A DNA stretch of 64,000 bases, from positions 1,612,001 through 1,676,000 of the forward strand of contig NZ_CP036403.1 in assembly GCF_004322775.1 (NCBI RefSeq), written 5' to 3'. Every line of letters starts with the position of its first letter. Within the stretch, counting starts at the first letter, position 1. This document shows positions 52,837 through 61,840 of the stretch, piece by piece. The notes below the pieces were generated by a model that was not told where the DNA came from, searched no databases, and saw only the letters and a program-made list of their open reading frames with translations. The DNA comes from Ornithinimicrobium sufpigmenti. GTDB taxonomy: Bacteria > Actinomycetota > Actinomycetes > Actinomycetales > Dermatophilaceae. The translations under genes were made by a program, and so were the position numbers.

Positions 52837-53037
52837 ATGAAGAAGTCCACACTCCAGCTCAGCGTCCAGGCCGCGACCTACCCGCAGCGCGTCCGGGCAC
52901 AGATCCTGGCCCGCGGGGAACGAGGGGCGATCTCGGTGGAGACCGTCGTCATCGCCCTCGGCCTGTTCGCGCTGGCCACCGTGATCATCGGTCTGCTGAC
53001 CACGTGGGCCACCGGCAAGCTGGCCGGCCTGAACTGA
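52837..53037 (+). CDS. Small Flp-type pilin
   Basis: A 66-residue class III-type prepilin candidate. A positively charged leader ends at ERG, where a prepilin peptidase would cut, followed by AISVETVVIALGLFALA with Glu at position 5 and a hydrophobic helix of about 20 residues. It has a strong AAGAAGGGG ribosome-binding site, the best in the operon, in keeping with high expression of a major subunit. The next gene's ATG shares its stop codon's last base. Confidence 0.8.
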   Translation: MKKSTLQLSVQAATYPQRVRAQILARGERGAISVETVVIALGLFALATVIIGLLTTWATGKLAGLN

Positions 53038-53459
53038 TGACCCACCGGCTCAGGTCGCGGCCCCGACCGGTGGCGCGTGTCCAACGTGCCACCGGCCGGG
53101 ACCGTGGCTCGAGCTCGGTCGAGGTCGTCGTCCTGCTGCCGCTGGTGCTCCTGCTGCTGTTCGCGATGGTGCAGGGCGGGCTGTGGTTCCACGCCCGCGC
53201 GGTCGCCCTCGGCGCGGCCCAGGAAGGAGCCCGCGTCGCCGCCGCCGAGAACTCAACAGCTGGTGCGGGGATCGCGGCAGCCACCTCGTTCGTCGCCGAC
53301 GCCGGCCCCGGCGTCGTGCTCGACCCGGCCGTGGCCGGGTCCCGGTCAACCACGACCGCGACCATCTCCGTCACCGGCCAGGCCCAGAGCCTCATCCCGT
53401 TCCTCAACCCTGCCGTCGTGCAGTCCGCCAGCTTCCCCGTGGAGCGGATCTCGCCATGA
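53037..53459 (+). CDS. TadE-like pseudopilin
   Basis: A 140-residue TadE-domain protein. The leader ends at RDRG, followed by SSSVEVVVLLPLVLLLL (Glu at position 5) and an exported domain with LGAAQEGARVAAAENS. Such minor pilins are thought to prime or tip Flp pili. The ATG overlaps the small pilin stop by one base and the stop overlaps the next gene by 4 nt. Confidence 0.82.
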   Translation: MTHRLRSRPRPVARVQRATGRDRGSSSVEVVVLLPLVLLLLFAMVQGGLWFHARAVALGAAQEGARVAAAENSTAGAGIAAATSFVADAGPGVVLDPAVAGSRSTTTATISVTGQAQSLIPFLNPAVVQSASFPVERISP

Positions 53460-53893
53460 GCACACGCAGCGGCAAGGGTGAACGGGGGGCGGTGTCGGTG
53501 GAACTGGTGATCCTCGGCCCGGTCCTGCTCCTGTTCGTGCTGGTTGTGTTCTTCGCCGGCCGGTACGCCTTGGCGCAGCAGGCGGTGCAGGCCGCCGCAG
53601 CCGAAGCGGCCCGGGCCGCGTCTATCGCCCGCTCCGCCGGCGACGCCTCCGGTGCCGCGACCGCGTCCGCGTCAGCATCGCTGGCCAACCAGGGCGTGCG
53701 CTGCGCGACGCAGTCGGTGACGGTGGACACCAGCGCCTTCGCGACCAGCCCCGGCACTCCTGGGCTGGTCACGGTGACCGTGTCCTGCCAGGTCGACATG
53801 ACGGATCTGGCCTTCCCCGGCATCCCGGGCAACCGCACCCTGCAAGCATCCATGGCCTCGCCGATCGACACCTACCGCTCCCGGCAAGGGTGA
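53456..53893 (+). CDS. TadE-like pseudopilin
   Basis: A 145-residue second TadE-type protein. The cleavage region is GERG|AVSVELVILGPVLLLF with Glu at position 5. The exported part has two cysteines (GVRCATQSV and VTVSCQV) that may form a disulfide. It resembles the preceding gene and is probably a paralogue. The start overlaps the upstream stop by 4 nt. Confidence 0.82.
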   Translation: MSTRSGKGERGAVSVELVILGPVLLLFVLVVFFAGRYALAQQAVQAAAAEAARAASIARSAGDASGAATASASASLANQGVRCATQSVTVDTSAFATSPGTPGLVTVTVSCQVDMTDLAFPGIPGNRTLQASMASPIDTYRSRQG

Positions 53894-53900
53894 GCCGTCC

Positions 53901-54347
53901 ATGACCAGGCACAGACCGAAAGCGACCCGCAGGGACGCCACGGAGCGAGGTTCGGTCAGTGTGTTCGTGATCGTTTTGGCGACCTCGTTCCTGCTCATGG
54001 TCGGCCTGGCCGTCGACGTCGCCGGACACCTGCACGCCATGCAGGAGGCCCGCGCCACCGCCCGCGAGGCCGCCCGGGTCGGCGGGCAAGAGGTCCAGAC
54101 ACCGACCGGGGTCCGCGGCCTGGGTGTGGTGGCCGACCCCGGCCGCGCCGCAGCCGCCGCCGAGGCCTACCTCTACCAGGCCGGGGTCGCCGGGTCGGCA
54201 TCCGTGACCGGCCCGACCAGCATCGCCGTCACCGTCACCTCCACCTACCCGACCAAGTTCTTGTCCATCATCGGCGTCACCAGCTTGAGTGCAACGGGCT
54301 CGGCGCAGGCACGGATCACCCGGTCCGTGGAAGGAGTAGAGCAATGA
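53901..54347 (+). CDS. TadG/TadE-like protein without Glu5
   Basis: A 148-residue protein with the same plan as the two genes before it: charged leader, TERG, then SVSVFVIVLATSFLLMVGLAVD, and an exported domain (AREAARVGGQEVQ). Position 5 is Phe, not Glu, so methylation and normal helix packing of pilins would be changed. It fits TadG-like proteins, which are often not processed. The stop overlaps the LysM-BTAD gene by 4 nt. Confidence 0.78.
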   Translation: MTRHRPKATRRDATERGSVSVFVIVLATSFLLMVGLAVDVAGHLHAMQEARATAREAARVGGQEVQTPTGVRGLGVVADPGRAAAAAEAYLYQAGVAGSASVTGPTSIAVTVTSTYPTKFLSIIGVTSLSATGSAQARITRSVEGVEQ

Positions 54348-57300
54348 GAACCCGCCAACGCCTCACCGGTCTGGGCGCACTGCTCCTCCTGGCCGGCATC
54401 CTGGCCGGGCTACCCGCCCTGCTGCTGACTGTCGGCGGTAACCCGCTACCGGCCAGCGTCCCCAGCATCGACCAGATCCGTGGTGCACTGCTCGCACCCG
54501 ACGACGGCACCCTGGCCCTGACCGGGGCCATCCTGCTCGGCTGGGTCGTCTGGGCCGCGCTCAGCGTCAGCATCGTCATCGAAGCGCTCTGCGCACTGCG
54601 TGGGGTGCGTGCGCCGGCCCTGCCCGTGCTGGCGCTGCCGCAGTTCGGGATGCGACCGGTAGTTATTGCGGCGCTGGCCCTGTTCATCGCCACCCCGACC
54701 GGCGTCAGTACAACGCCTGCCGCGGCCAGCATCGCTCGTGTGGCAGCGACCGCCCCCACTACGCCAGCTGCAGCACCGCTGGCCGCTGCCCCGACCCTCA
54801 CGGACGTGCCCAAGACGCCAGCTCTCACGACAACAACCGCCCCGACAGCAACCGCCCCCGAACAGGAGCGGACGAGCAGGTACGTGGTCTGCCCGGGGGA
54901 CACTCTCTGGTCGATCGCCGAGCGCCACCTAGGGTCGGGCCACGCCTACCCGCTCATCGTCGAGGCCAACCGGGAGCAGTTGACCCGTGGTGCGGACTGG
55001 GTTTTCCCGGGTCAGGTGCTGCAGCTACCGATCCTGTCCCAAGCCGCCGCCGACCAGGCCATGCAGCAACGCCAGCAGGTGGTCGTGCAACCCGGGGACA
55101 CCCTGAGCGCCTTGGCTGCTGAGCACTTGAGCGAAGCCGCCCGGTGGCCCGAGATCTACCACGCCTCCAGCTCCATCGTGCAACCAGACGGGCGCCGCTT
55201 GCAGGACCCTGACCTGATCTACCCCGGATGGCAGCTGAACCTCTCCGCCCCCACCACTGGGTTCAACTTCCCTGACCACGAGGACAAGCTGCGTACCGCC
55301 ACGGGCGATCAGGACAGGACCACCGGTCAAGACACCACGGGTGCCCCCGCCCGGGCCGGAACCACACCGCCGGCAGCCGCGCACACCGACACAGACCCGG
55401 GCGGGCCAGCAAAGGGCCCAGTTCTCACCGCCGCGCGAGCCTCGGCCGTGGCCGGGACGTCCCTTGGCCTGGTCGCACCTGCCGGACACGAAGCACCGTC
55501 TCCGTCCACGGATGGGGACGAAAGCGGGGACATGTCCGGGGAAGCGCAGGGGGTGCACCCCTCGTGGGTGCTGGACGGGATCGTGGGTTCCGGAGCGTTA
55601 CTGGGCGGCGGACTGTTCATGGCCCTGACTCGCGCCCGCCGGACCCAGGCCCGAAAGCGGCGCCCCGGGCGTGCGCTGCCGCCGGCACCAGCGGTGCTGG
55701 CCCCGGTGGACAAGACCCTCCAGACCCAGGGCGCGGCCGCCGCACCCACACTGGAGCACCTCGATGAGGTCCTGCGCCGTCTGGGCGCGTCCCGCGCCCA
55801 CGACGGAGCACCCGCTCTCGCCGCCGCCGAGCTCTCCGCGGCCGGCCTCCTGCTGCACCTGGCCTCCCCGACCAACCTGACCGCCCCGTGGCAGCCCAAC
55901 GCGCACACCGACGACGACACGGGACTGGGCACCGACCAAGACACAGGGGAGGGTCTGGGGTGGCTCCTGCCGGCCGGCACACCAGTGGCAGAGGTGGGCC
56001 CGTTGCCAGCCGACGCGCCAGCGCCCTACCCCCTGCTGGTGACCATCGGCACCGAAGATGACGGAACGACCTGGCTGCTGAACCTAGAGGACTCGGTGGT
56101 GACCCTGACCGGGGCGGGTGAGTACGTAGCCGACCTGGCCCGATACCTGGCCGCCGAGATCGCGGTCAACCCCTGGTCGGTCGGGGTACGCCTGGACTGT
56201 GTCGGCATCGCCGAGCAGGTCACCGGGATGAACCCGGCCCGTCTGCGGGTGGGCGGCCCAGACGCCGTGGACAAACTGCTGACCGAGGCACTAGGGGTGT
56301 TCGACCGTCTCGGGCCCGACTGGAACGTACCCACCGCCCGGGTCCGACAGGAGGCCGAGGACACCTGGCCCGCCCGCGCCGTCCTGATCGAGGCCGCCAC
56401 GGCTTTGGAACGTCCGGCGGGCCGGCACCTGGCGCAGTTGATCACCACTCACCCGGGACGCACCAGTACCAGCCTGCTGCTCACCGGTGCGACCCCGGTC
56501 GTGGCGGGCAGTGCCGGTGGCCTGAGTATCGAGGCGACCGCCACGGGCCGGGTCCTGGTGCCCTCCCTGGGCCTAGACCTCATCGGTGTCGGCCTGACCG
56601 ATGACGAAGCCGCCGGATGCGCGGCCATGCTGGCCCACGCCCGGGACGAGTCGGACATCCCCATACCCCCAGCCGCACCCGCAAGCGCCGCCCCAGATGC
56701 CACGCGCGAGCAAGGATGGCGCACCTGGGCCGACCAGGCTGGCGCGCTGCTGTCCGAGCACACCATCGACCGCCACCGCCCCGACCCCACCAACACGCTC
56801 GACGCGGCCATCCTCGCCAACAGTTTCACCAAGGTCGACGACGCCGCCCATCCTGAAGACGCCACCGCCAACGCCGAAACTCACGAGGTGATTGCCGCCG
56901 CGCCGGCAGATGAGACCACCCAGATTCAACAGACGGGGGAGCCGCGGTACGAACGGCACGACACAGGGGAGAAAGTGGCGGCCACGTTGCTCGAGGCGGA
57001 CGACGACACCTACCAGGACGAGGCGGCAACGACCGCCGCGGACCTGGCCGTGCTCTCCCCGGGGGTGCCGGACACGGTAGGTGAACAGCTGCTACAGGCC
57101 GACCCTGGGCTAGACGCGGACCTGGCCGCCTGGTGGGACGAAGAAGCACGGGTGCCGCGGCTGCGGCTGCTGGGGCCGGTGCGGGCACGGACGTGGGGCC
57201 GGCCGCTGGTTGAGCGCAAGGCCTACGTCACCGAGTTGCTGGCCTACCTGGCGCTGCACCCAGGCGGAGTCACCACCGCCGAGATCGCAGAGGATTTTGG

Positions 57301-57934
57301 CATCACGCAGGCCAAGACACGGGACTACATCAACCGCTGCCGCGAGTGGTTAGGCACCGACCCGGCTAACGGGACCCTTCACCTGCCGCACGCCCAAGAC
57401 AGCCCAGCGGCACGAGAACGCGGCGGCAACGTCTACCAGGTCCTGGGGGTACTCGTCGACGTCGACCTTTTCCGCCGGCTGCGAGTCCGGGCCGAAGCCC
57501 GCGGCGGTCCCGCAGGGATCGCCGACCTCAAGGAAGCGCTGCGTCTGGTCGAAGGGACCCCGTTCGGCCAGTTGCGCCGCGGCGGGTGGGCCTGGCTGTA
57601 CGAGGGTGATCGCATCGATCACCATATGGTCTGCGCGGTGGTCGACGTCGCCCATGTCGTTGCCACCCATGACCTCACCATCGGTGACCTGCCCGGTGCC
57701 CGAGCCGCAGCCCAGGTCGCGCACCTGGCAGCTCCGTATGAGGAGATCACTACCCTCGACCTGGCCGCCATCACCGCCCGAGAGGGCCACACACACCAGG
57801 CCGTCCAGCTTCTGAAGGAGCAGGTGTGCAACCGCACCGACGACCCCGACATGCCACCAGCAGACCTGCCAGAACGCACGCAGCAGATCATCGACCGACG
57901 CCGTTGGTTACAAGACCGCAGCCGAGCCGTCTGA
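54344..57934 (+). CDS. Large LysM and BTAD-domain membrane protein
   Basis: A 1,196-residue protein. About three membrane segments lie in residues 5-125, followed by a Thr/Pro/Ala linker. Two LysM domains start near residues 179 (VVCPGDTLWSIAERHLG) and 246 (VVVQPGDTLSALAAEHL). Another membrane segment is at ~410 (LDGIVGSGALLGGGLFMAL), then a long ~500-residue cytoplasmic region. The C-terminus from ~938 is a BTAD-type winged-helix/TPR unit (VTTAEIAEDFGITQAKTRDYINRCREWLG). LysM would bind peptidoglycan outside and BTAD is typical of SARP regulators inside, so it may link wall and cytoplasm. It is the last gene of the Tad operon. Function inferred. Confidence 0.85.
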   Translation: MRTRQRLTGLGALLLLAGILAGLPALLLTVGGNPLPASVPSIDQIRGALLAPDDGTLALTGAILLGWVVWAALSVSIVIEALCALRGVRAPALPVLALPQFGMRPVVIAALALFIATPTGVSTTPAAASIARVAATAPTTPAAAPLAAAPTLTDVPKTPALTTTTAPTATAPEQERTSRYVVCPGDTLWSIAERHLGSGHAYPLIVEANREQLTRGADWVFPGQVLQLPILSQAAADQAMQQRQQVVVQPGDTLSALAAEHLSEAARWPEIYHASSSIVQPDGRRLQDPDLIYPGWQLNLSAPTTGFNFPDHEDKLRTATGDQDRTTGQDTTGAPARAGTTPPAAAHTDTDPGGPAKGPVLTAARASAVAGTSLGLVAPAGHEAPSPSTDGDESGDMSGEAQGVHPSWVLDGIVGSGALLGGGLFMALTRARRTQARKRRPGRALPPAPAVLAPVDKTLQTQGAAAAPTLEHLDEVLRRLGASRAHDGAPALAAAELSAAGLLLHLASPTNLTAPWQPNAHTDDDTGLGTDQDTGEGLGWLLPAGTPVAEVGPLPADAPAPYPLLVTIGTEDDGTTWLLNLEDSVVTLTGAGEYVADLARYLAAEIAVNPWSVGVRLDCVGIAEQVTGMNPARLRVGGPDAVDKLLTEALGVFDRLGPDWNVPTARVRQEAEDTWPARAVLIEAATALERPAGRHLAQLITTHPGRTSTSLLLTGATPVVAGSAGGLSIEATATGRVLVPSLGLDLIGVGLTDDEAAGCAAMLAHARDESDIPIPPAAPASAAPDATREQGWRTWADQAGALLSEHTIDRHRPDPTNTLDAAILANSFTKVDDAAHPEDATANAETHEVIAAAPADETTQIQQTGEPRYERHDTGEKVAATLLEADDDTYQDEAATTAADLAVLSPGVPDTVGEQLLQADPGLDADLAAWWDEEARVPRLRLLGPVRARTWGRPLVERKAYVTELLAYLALHPGGVTTAEIAEDFGITQAKTRDYINRCREWLGTDPANGTLHLPHAQDSPAARERGGNVYQVLGVLVDVDLFRRLRVRAEARGGPAGIADLKEALRLVEGTPFGQLRRGGWAWLYEGDRIDHHMVCAVVDVAHVVATHDLTIGDLPGARAAAQVAHLAAPYEEITTLDLAAITAREGHTHQAVQLLKEQVCNRTDDPDMPPADLPERTQQIIDRRRWLQDRSRAV

Positions 57935-58308
57935 CGACGCCGACCAGCTCAACCGGCAAGCCGCGGAAGGGCGGTACATCACGACTCCGCCGAATAGAGG
58001 ATGTGTAGGGCTGCCCTTCGCTACCGCCGGCCTGACCCCTGCGTTGCGCCTTGTGTCGTGCCCGGCTGGCCCGAGGGAGCGGGAGGAACACCTAGGGTTG
58101 GAATGGCATCTCCGACCGGTCCTTGCTGCAGGTCGCCTTACCGCCGTACTTAGCCCGTCTGGGCGCTCCGGTCAGGAACTGTGGCGCAGGGTGGACGCGT
58201 CGAAGGTGCTGGCCGTTCTTCCGGACGAGACACGGTCCGACGCTGACCTCCTGGCTCTGCATGGCCGTTCGAGCCAGTGGGCGGCGCCCCTGCGTCTACC
58301 CTGAAGAC
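57935..58308. other. Intergenic gap, no confident gene
   Basis: This 374-nt stretch holds no reading frame with recognisable homology. A short open frame at 58044-58304 has no ribosome-binding site. The only feature seen is the -10 box for the PIN gene at its right end. Base composition begins to fall here. Confidence 0.6.
58297..58302 (+). promoter_or_regulatory. -10 box of probable leaderless promoter
   Basis: TACCCT is followed by GAAGAC and then the ATG at 58309. The six-base spacing fits a leaderless mRNA. No ribosome-binding site is present and no clear -35 is seen. Confidence 0.5.
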
Positions 58309-59073
58309 ATGTTCCTGCTGGATACCAACTTCTTGTCTCCAGAACGGATCCAAGAGCACATCAACGGGCGCTGGTTCACGTCCTCAGTGTCGGCGCAGGA
58401 GCTGCTGGGCATGCAGAAGTCTGCCCACGAGACGGGCTACAGATACGCACTTCCTCTACTTATTCACACTCCCGGCCGCAGTTGGATGGTCGATCACGCG
58501 AAGAAGTTCCCTGTCTCGAAGGGGGCCGATCGTCTGGTTGTGCCTCGTTCCCTTCTTCGCCCTGAGTCGCTCGAATTGGGTCATGCAGCTCTCGCGATCG
58601 CACACGAACGTGGGCACGACGGCCTGCTACGCGTTTATGCCTCGCAGGGGCTCCATCGACGGATGCTGAAACCAGTGCTCGACAAGTGGGAGTTCCTGCG
58701 CAATCAAATCGATGCAGTCCTTCCGCTTGACGAGGAAATAGCCGCCCACGGCGTGCTTCTTGCGGACCTATTCGTCAAAGCGCAAATCCACGTTAAAGGG
58801 ACGAGGCGAAACACCATGAACGATATGTTGGTGGCTGCCACCTCCCAAGTTACGGGGCTACCTCTGGTGACGGACGACAGCCAGCTAGGGAGGTTCTATC
58901 AGCAGCACGGCTGGTCGGTCGTCGTACGGAACTCAATCATGACAGCCACTCCGAGCGCGGCGGACATAGCAGGGAACGACTCTCAGGTGCGGCGCTCGGG
59001 ATCGCGGGGGTACATCAATCGTCCTGTGCACATGAGGAAGCACATCGACTACAATCGACCCCCCGTCCGTTAG
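58309..59073 (+). CDS. PIN-domain-like RNase
   Basis: A 254-residue protein. It opens MFLLDTNFL, the first acidic residue of PIN nucleases (Asp5). A glutamate in SAQELLG and aspartates in NTMNDMLVAATS and LPLVTDDSQLG fit the remaining active-site positions. It is longer than VapC toxins by ~110 residues, and no small antitoxin gene precedes it. It probably cleaves RNA. Its own leaderless promoter and the 514-nt gap before the ATPase genes leave open whether it works with them. The base composition is lower in GC than the pilus operon. Confidence 0.72.
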   Translation: MFLLDTNFLSPERIQEHINGRWFTSSVSAQELLGMQKSAHETGYRYALPLLIHTPGRSWMVDHAKKFPVSKGADRLVVPRSLLRPESLELGHAALAIAHERGHDGLLRVYASQGLHRRMLKPVLDKWEFLRNQIDAVLPLDEEIAAHGVLLADLFVKAQIHVKGTRRNTMNDMLVAATSQVTGLPLVTDDSQLGRFYQQHGWSVVVRNSIMTATPSAADIAGNDSQVRRSGSRGYINRPVHMRKHIDYNRPPVR

Positions 59074-59587
59074 GACAGATCTCGGAGCGTCGCTTCCAGT
59101 GGGTGATGCAGCGGTTCAGGGGCAGCGGTGCCGGCTATGTTGTCGTGCAACGGAGGACGGGTTGGTCGTGAGATAGCCGCTGCATCTGGACGGACCTCTC
59201 TCGCCATCGATACACCCGCGCGCATGACTCGGCCGAGTCGTGCGCGCTCCCAAGCGCATGCCTGTGACCCGCACGGTGCCGTGGGCAGTACGTCTCGCAT
59301 CCGCCGATGTCCGGAGGGTTGGCGGGCGCCCCAGTAGCGCCCGGCACGCCGAGTACAGGCCGACGGTCGCGTTCCGACGGAGCCCCGACACGGCGATGGG
59401 CGAAGGCTTAACGAACTGCTGCTCGCGGTCGGACATGCCAGTTGCAGACGGTGGGCGAGGTCGGTACGTCCCGACGGGTACCGGCGAGAAAGGGATCGAC
59501 GCGCACGGAAACACGCTTGCCAGCCGACGTTTGGACGGCTGCAGAGTGCTTCTCCCCCCACGTGGCATAGTACGTGTGCAGGCGCAC
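59074..59587. other. Gap or long leader before the ATPase gene
   Basis: 514 nt without a recognisable gene. The ATPase frame is open from 59240, but residues upstream of the ATG at 59588 are Arg/Pro-rich and look non-coding. A CATAGT sequence at 59566-59571 might be a -10 box. A remnant of another element cannot be excluded. Confidence 0.5.
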
Positions 59588-61840
59588 ATGGAGCATGCGA
59601 CCATTAGTGCCTTGCCTCTAAGGAACACACACCCGCCGCTCCACGCGCTTCGAGGGGGAAACTTGCAGAAACTGGAAGTGCCCGCGCCTGGGCAGGACGT
59701 CGTCCTACGGCTGCGCGGCAGCCAGCAGCAGTACACAGTCACTGGCCGTCTGAACTCCACATCGATCGATAAGGCATCCGTGACGCTGGAGGACGGGCGC
59801 GTGCTCCACATACCGTTCTCGGCGGTCCTCAGTATGCATGTGGCCAGTCGGCCCCCTGCGCCACCACTCCACACCGCTACAGCGAGCCGACCGGCGCTGA
59901 CCAACATCGCTGGCATTCTCGACCTCCTTGAGAAGCGCACTGGGCGACTCCAGCCGGACTTCTTGCGGAAGGTGAATGAAGCGCTACTGGCTCTGGAGCA
60001 CGAATCGGGCGGAGCCCTCTCTCCTCAAGTGAACAGCCTTCGCACCACAGTTGAGTTGATGCTTCGCCGTCGCCAAACACAGGGGGTCGAAAGGTCATGG
60101 CCGCTGCGCAGCGAGCTCGAACGGCACATAAGCAATTACCAGGGCCAGCGACCGAACCTGACTCCTGGATCCATAGAGGCACGCATTCATGCCATCATGC
60201 AGTCCTTAGCTGAAGCTGACGAGACAGCATGGACAAAATTTGCCATGCGATACGAACCTCAACCCCGAATCGTGGTCAAGCACACTGTACATGTGACCGT
60301 GGAAGCGGGGGGCGAGTTCGTCCTTCCTATTCGCGTGGCTCTAGACCGAGCGAGCGTTCCGGCACGACAGCTCGCCGTACGAATTGACCGCTGTCGCTCC
60401 CTTTCCGTCATCGGCACCTCGCCCGTTCTCGATGAACTACGCCCGGGCGACACCTCCGTGATCGAAATCCGCATGAAAGACAAACGGCGCCAGGGGGCGC
60501 GCGGCCAACTGAAAGTCACCGCCCATTTGATATATCAAGGCGTCGTGGCGGATGCGCTGGAAACACCGACCCAGGATCTCGCGATCCACATTCGCACACC
60601 TGAAGTGCACAAGCCTATTCATAACCCGTTCAGAGACTACGCGGGGGGCGTACCGGTCGACGACGCTCGCATGTTTTTCGGGCGCGACGGTCTTGTAGAC
60701 GAGATAACCGATCTACTGAGCGAGCCGACATCTGGCCGCTGCTTCGCGCTCTACGGACAGAAACGCACAGGAAAGACCAGCCTGATGGAGCAGGTCAAGC
60801 GCCAGTTGGTAGAGCGCGGAGTCATCGTCGCGGACGTCTCAATGGGGACCATCGACCGGCATGACTTAACTGCGAGCTTCATCGCGGAGGTGCTCGACGA
60901 ATACCGTCTGCAGGTCGGAGAAAAGCTTCGAGCCGATGTTTTTGAGAACCTGTTGACGCGCTGGCCCTCCCAAAGTGAGGTACAACGAGCACCATTACGG
61001 AGTTTCCGTCTAGCAGTCAGAGCGGCCAAGGGCCTGCTTATACAGTCGGGAATGGACTCACCCAAGTTCGCTATCGTTGCTGACGAATTCACGTACCTCT
61101 ATGAGATTCTGCGGCGGCCGAGAGTCCAAGTCAGCGAGAATAACCAGTTGCGGGACTTCATGCGACAATGGAAGGGCCTCCTCGAGGCTCGCCTTTTCTC
61201 AGCGCTTCTTGTGGGCCAGGATACGATGCCGAACTTCCTCAGAGCTTTCCCCAACGAATTCAGTGTCATGCGCACGAGTCGACTGGACTACCTAACGCAC
61301 GAAGAGACAATGAAACTCGCGGAACTTCCCACCCTCCACGAGGATGGTTCCTCGCGGTTTAACGGATATAGCCTTTCCTACGTTCCTTCCTATACAGATG
61401 GGCATCCGTTCTTCACACAGATACTCTGCGATCGGCTCATCGCAATCGCGAATGCCGAGAATCGTGTTGACTTCGCTGAGTCGGACATCGAGCGCGCCGT
61501 TGAATCACTGATTGAAGGGCCCCGCGCTTTGGACTATCACATCTTCGACTGTCTTCTATCCGCGGACAACACAGGAGTGCTCCTGGACGACCTCCGCGAC
61601 GAGTTTTCCAGTCCGGATGAAGATGAAGTGAGCGACACATCCTTCGAGGTGCTCCGACGCATTGCTGTCGTGTCCGGTGGCCAAAACACCCCCGTGCCAG
61701 TTGATGAGCTGGCACTGTCGCACGACCAGGAACGGGCCTATAAGGACCTCTGCGTCCGCCATGTCGTCAATGAGAAGGACGGGCGAGCGCAGATTCGCGT
61801 GCTGCTCTTCGCCGAATATTTGAGGAGAAACTGCTCATGA
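59588..61840 (+). CDS. P-loop ATPase (AAA/STAND-like), first gene of paired module
   Basis: A ~750-residue protein of no named family. Residues ~1-350 lack known motifs but contain beta-rich segments, the second like an Ig-type fold (HTVHVTVEAGGEFVLPIRVAL). NPFRDYAGGVPVDDARMFFGRD leads into the ATPase. Walker A is YGQKRTGKTSLMEQ near residue 390, Walker B FAIVADEFTYLYE, and ALLVGQDTMPNFLRAFPNEF is a likely sensor. A winged-helix-like C-terminus follows (IFDCLLSADNTGVLLDDLRDEF). The layout resembles STAND/AAA_22 sensors in defence systems. The start is uncertain; ATG 59588 is chosen, GTG 59576 is possible. The last 4 nt overlap the next gene. Confidence 0.75.
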   Translation: MEHATISALPLRNTHPPLHALRGGNLQKLEVPAPGQDVVLRLRGSQQQYTVTGRLNSTSIDKASVTLEDGRVLHIPFSAVLSMHVASRPPAPPLHTATASRPALTNIAGILDLLEKRTGRLQPDFLRKVNEALLALEHESGGALSPQVNSLRTTVELMLRRRQTQGVERSWPLRSELERHISNYQGQRPNLTPGSIEARIHAIMQSLAEADETAWTKFAMRYEPQPRIVVKHTVHVTVEAGGEFVLPIRVALDRASVPARQLAVRIDRCRSLSVIGTSPVLDELRPGDTSVIEIRMKDKRRQGARGQLKVTAHLIYQGVVADALETPTQDLAIHIRTPEVHKPIHNPFRDYAGGVPVDDARMFFGRDGLVDEITDLLSEPTSGRCFALYGQKRTGKTSLMEQVKRQLVERGVIVADVSMGTIDRHDLTASFIAEVLDEYRLQVGEKLRADVFENLLTRWPSQSEVQRAPLRSFRLAVRAAKGLLIQSGMDSPKFAIVADEFTYLYEILRRPRVQVSENNQLRDFMRQWKGLLEARLFSALLVGQDTMPNFLRAFPNEFSVMRTSRLDYLTHEETMKLAELPTLHEDGSSRFNGYSLSYVPSYTDGHPFFTQILCDRLIAIANAENRVDFAESDIERAVESLIEGPRALDYHIFDCLLSADNTGVLLDDLRDEFSSPDEDEVSDTSFEVLRRIAVVSGGQNTPVPVDELALSHDQERAYKDLCVRHVVNEKDGRAQIRVLLFAEYLRRNCS

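Noticed and set aside
58044..58304. Possible 86-residue protein before the PIN gene
   Set aside because: No ribosome-binding site, no recognisable domain, and it overlaps the PIN promoter.
58309..59073. VapC toxin of a VapBC pair
   Set aside because: The protein is far longer than VapC, and no antitoxin gene lies immediately upstream.
59240..59587. N-terminal 116 codons of the ATPase frame
   Set aside because: Arg/Pro/Gly-rich with no domain and no good start signal; ATG 59588 or GTG 59576 is more likely. A longer protein is not ruled out.
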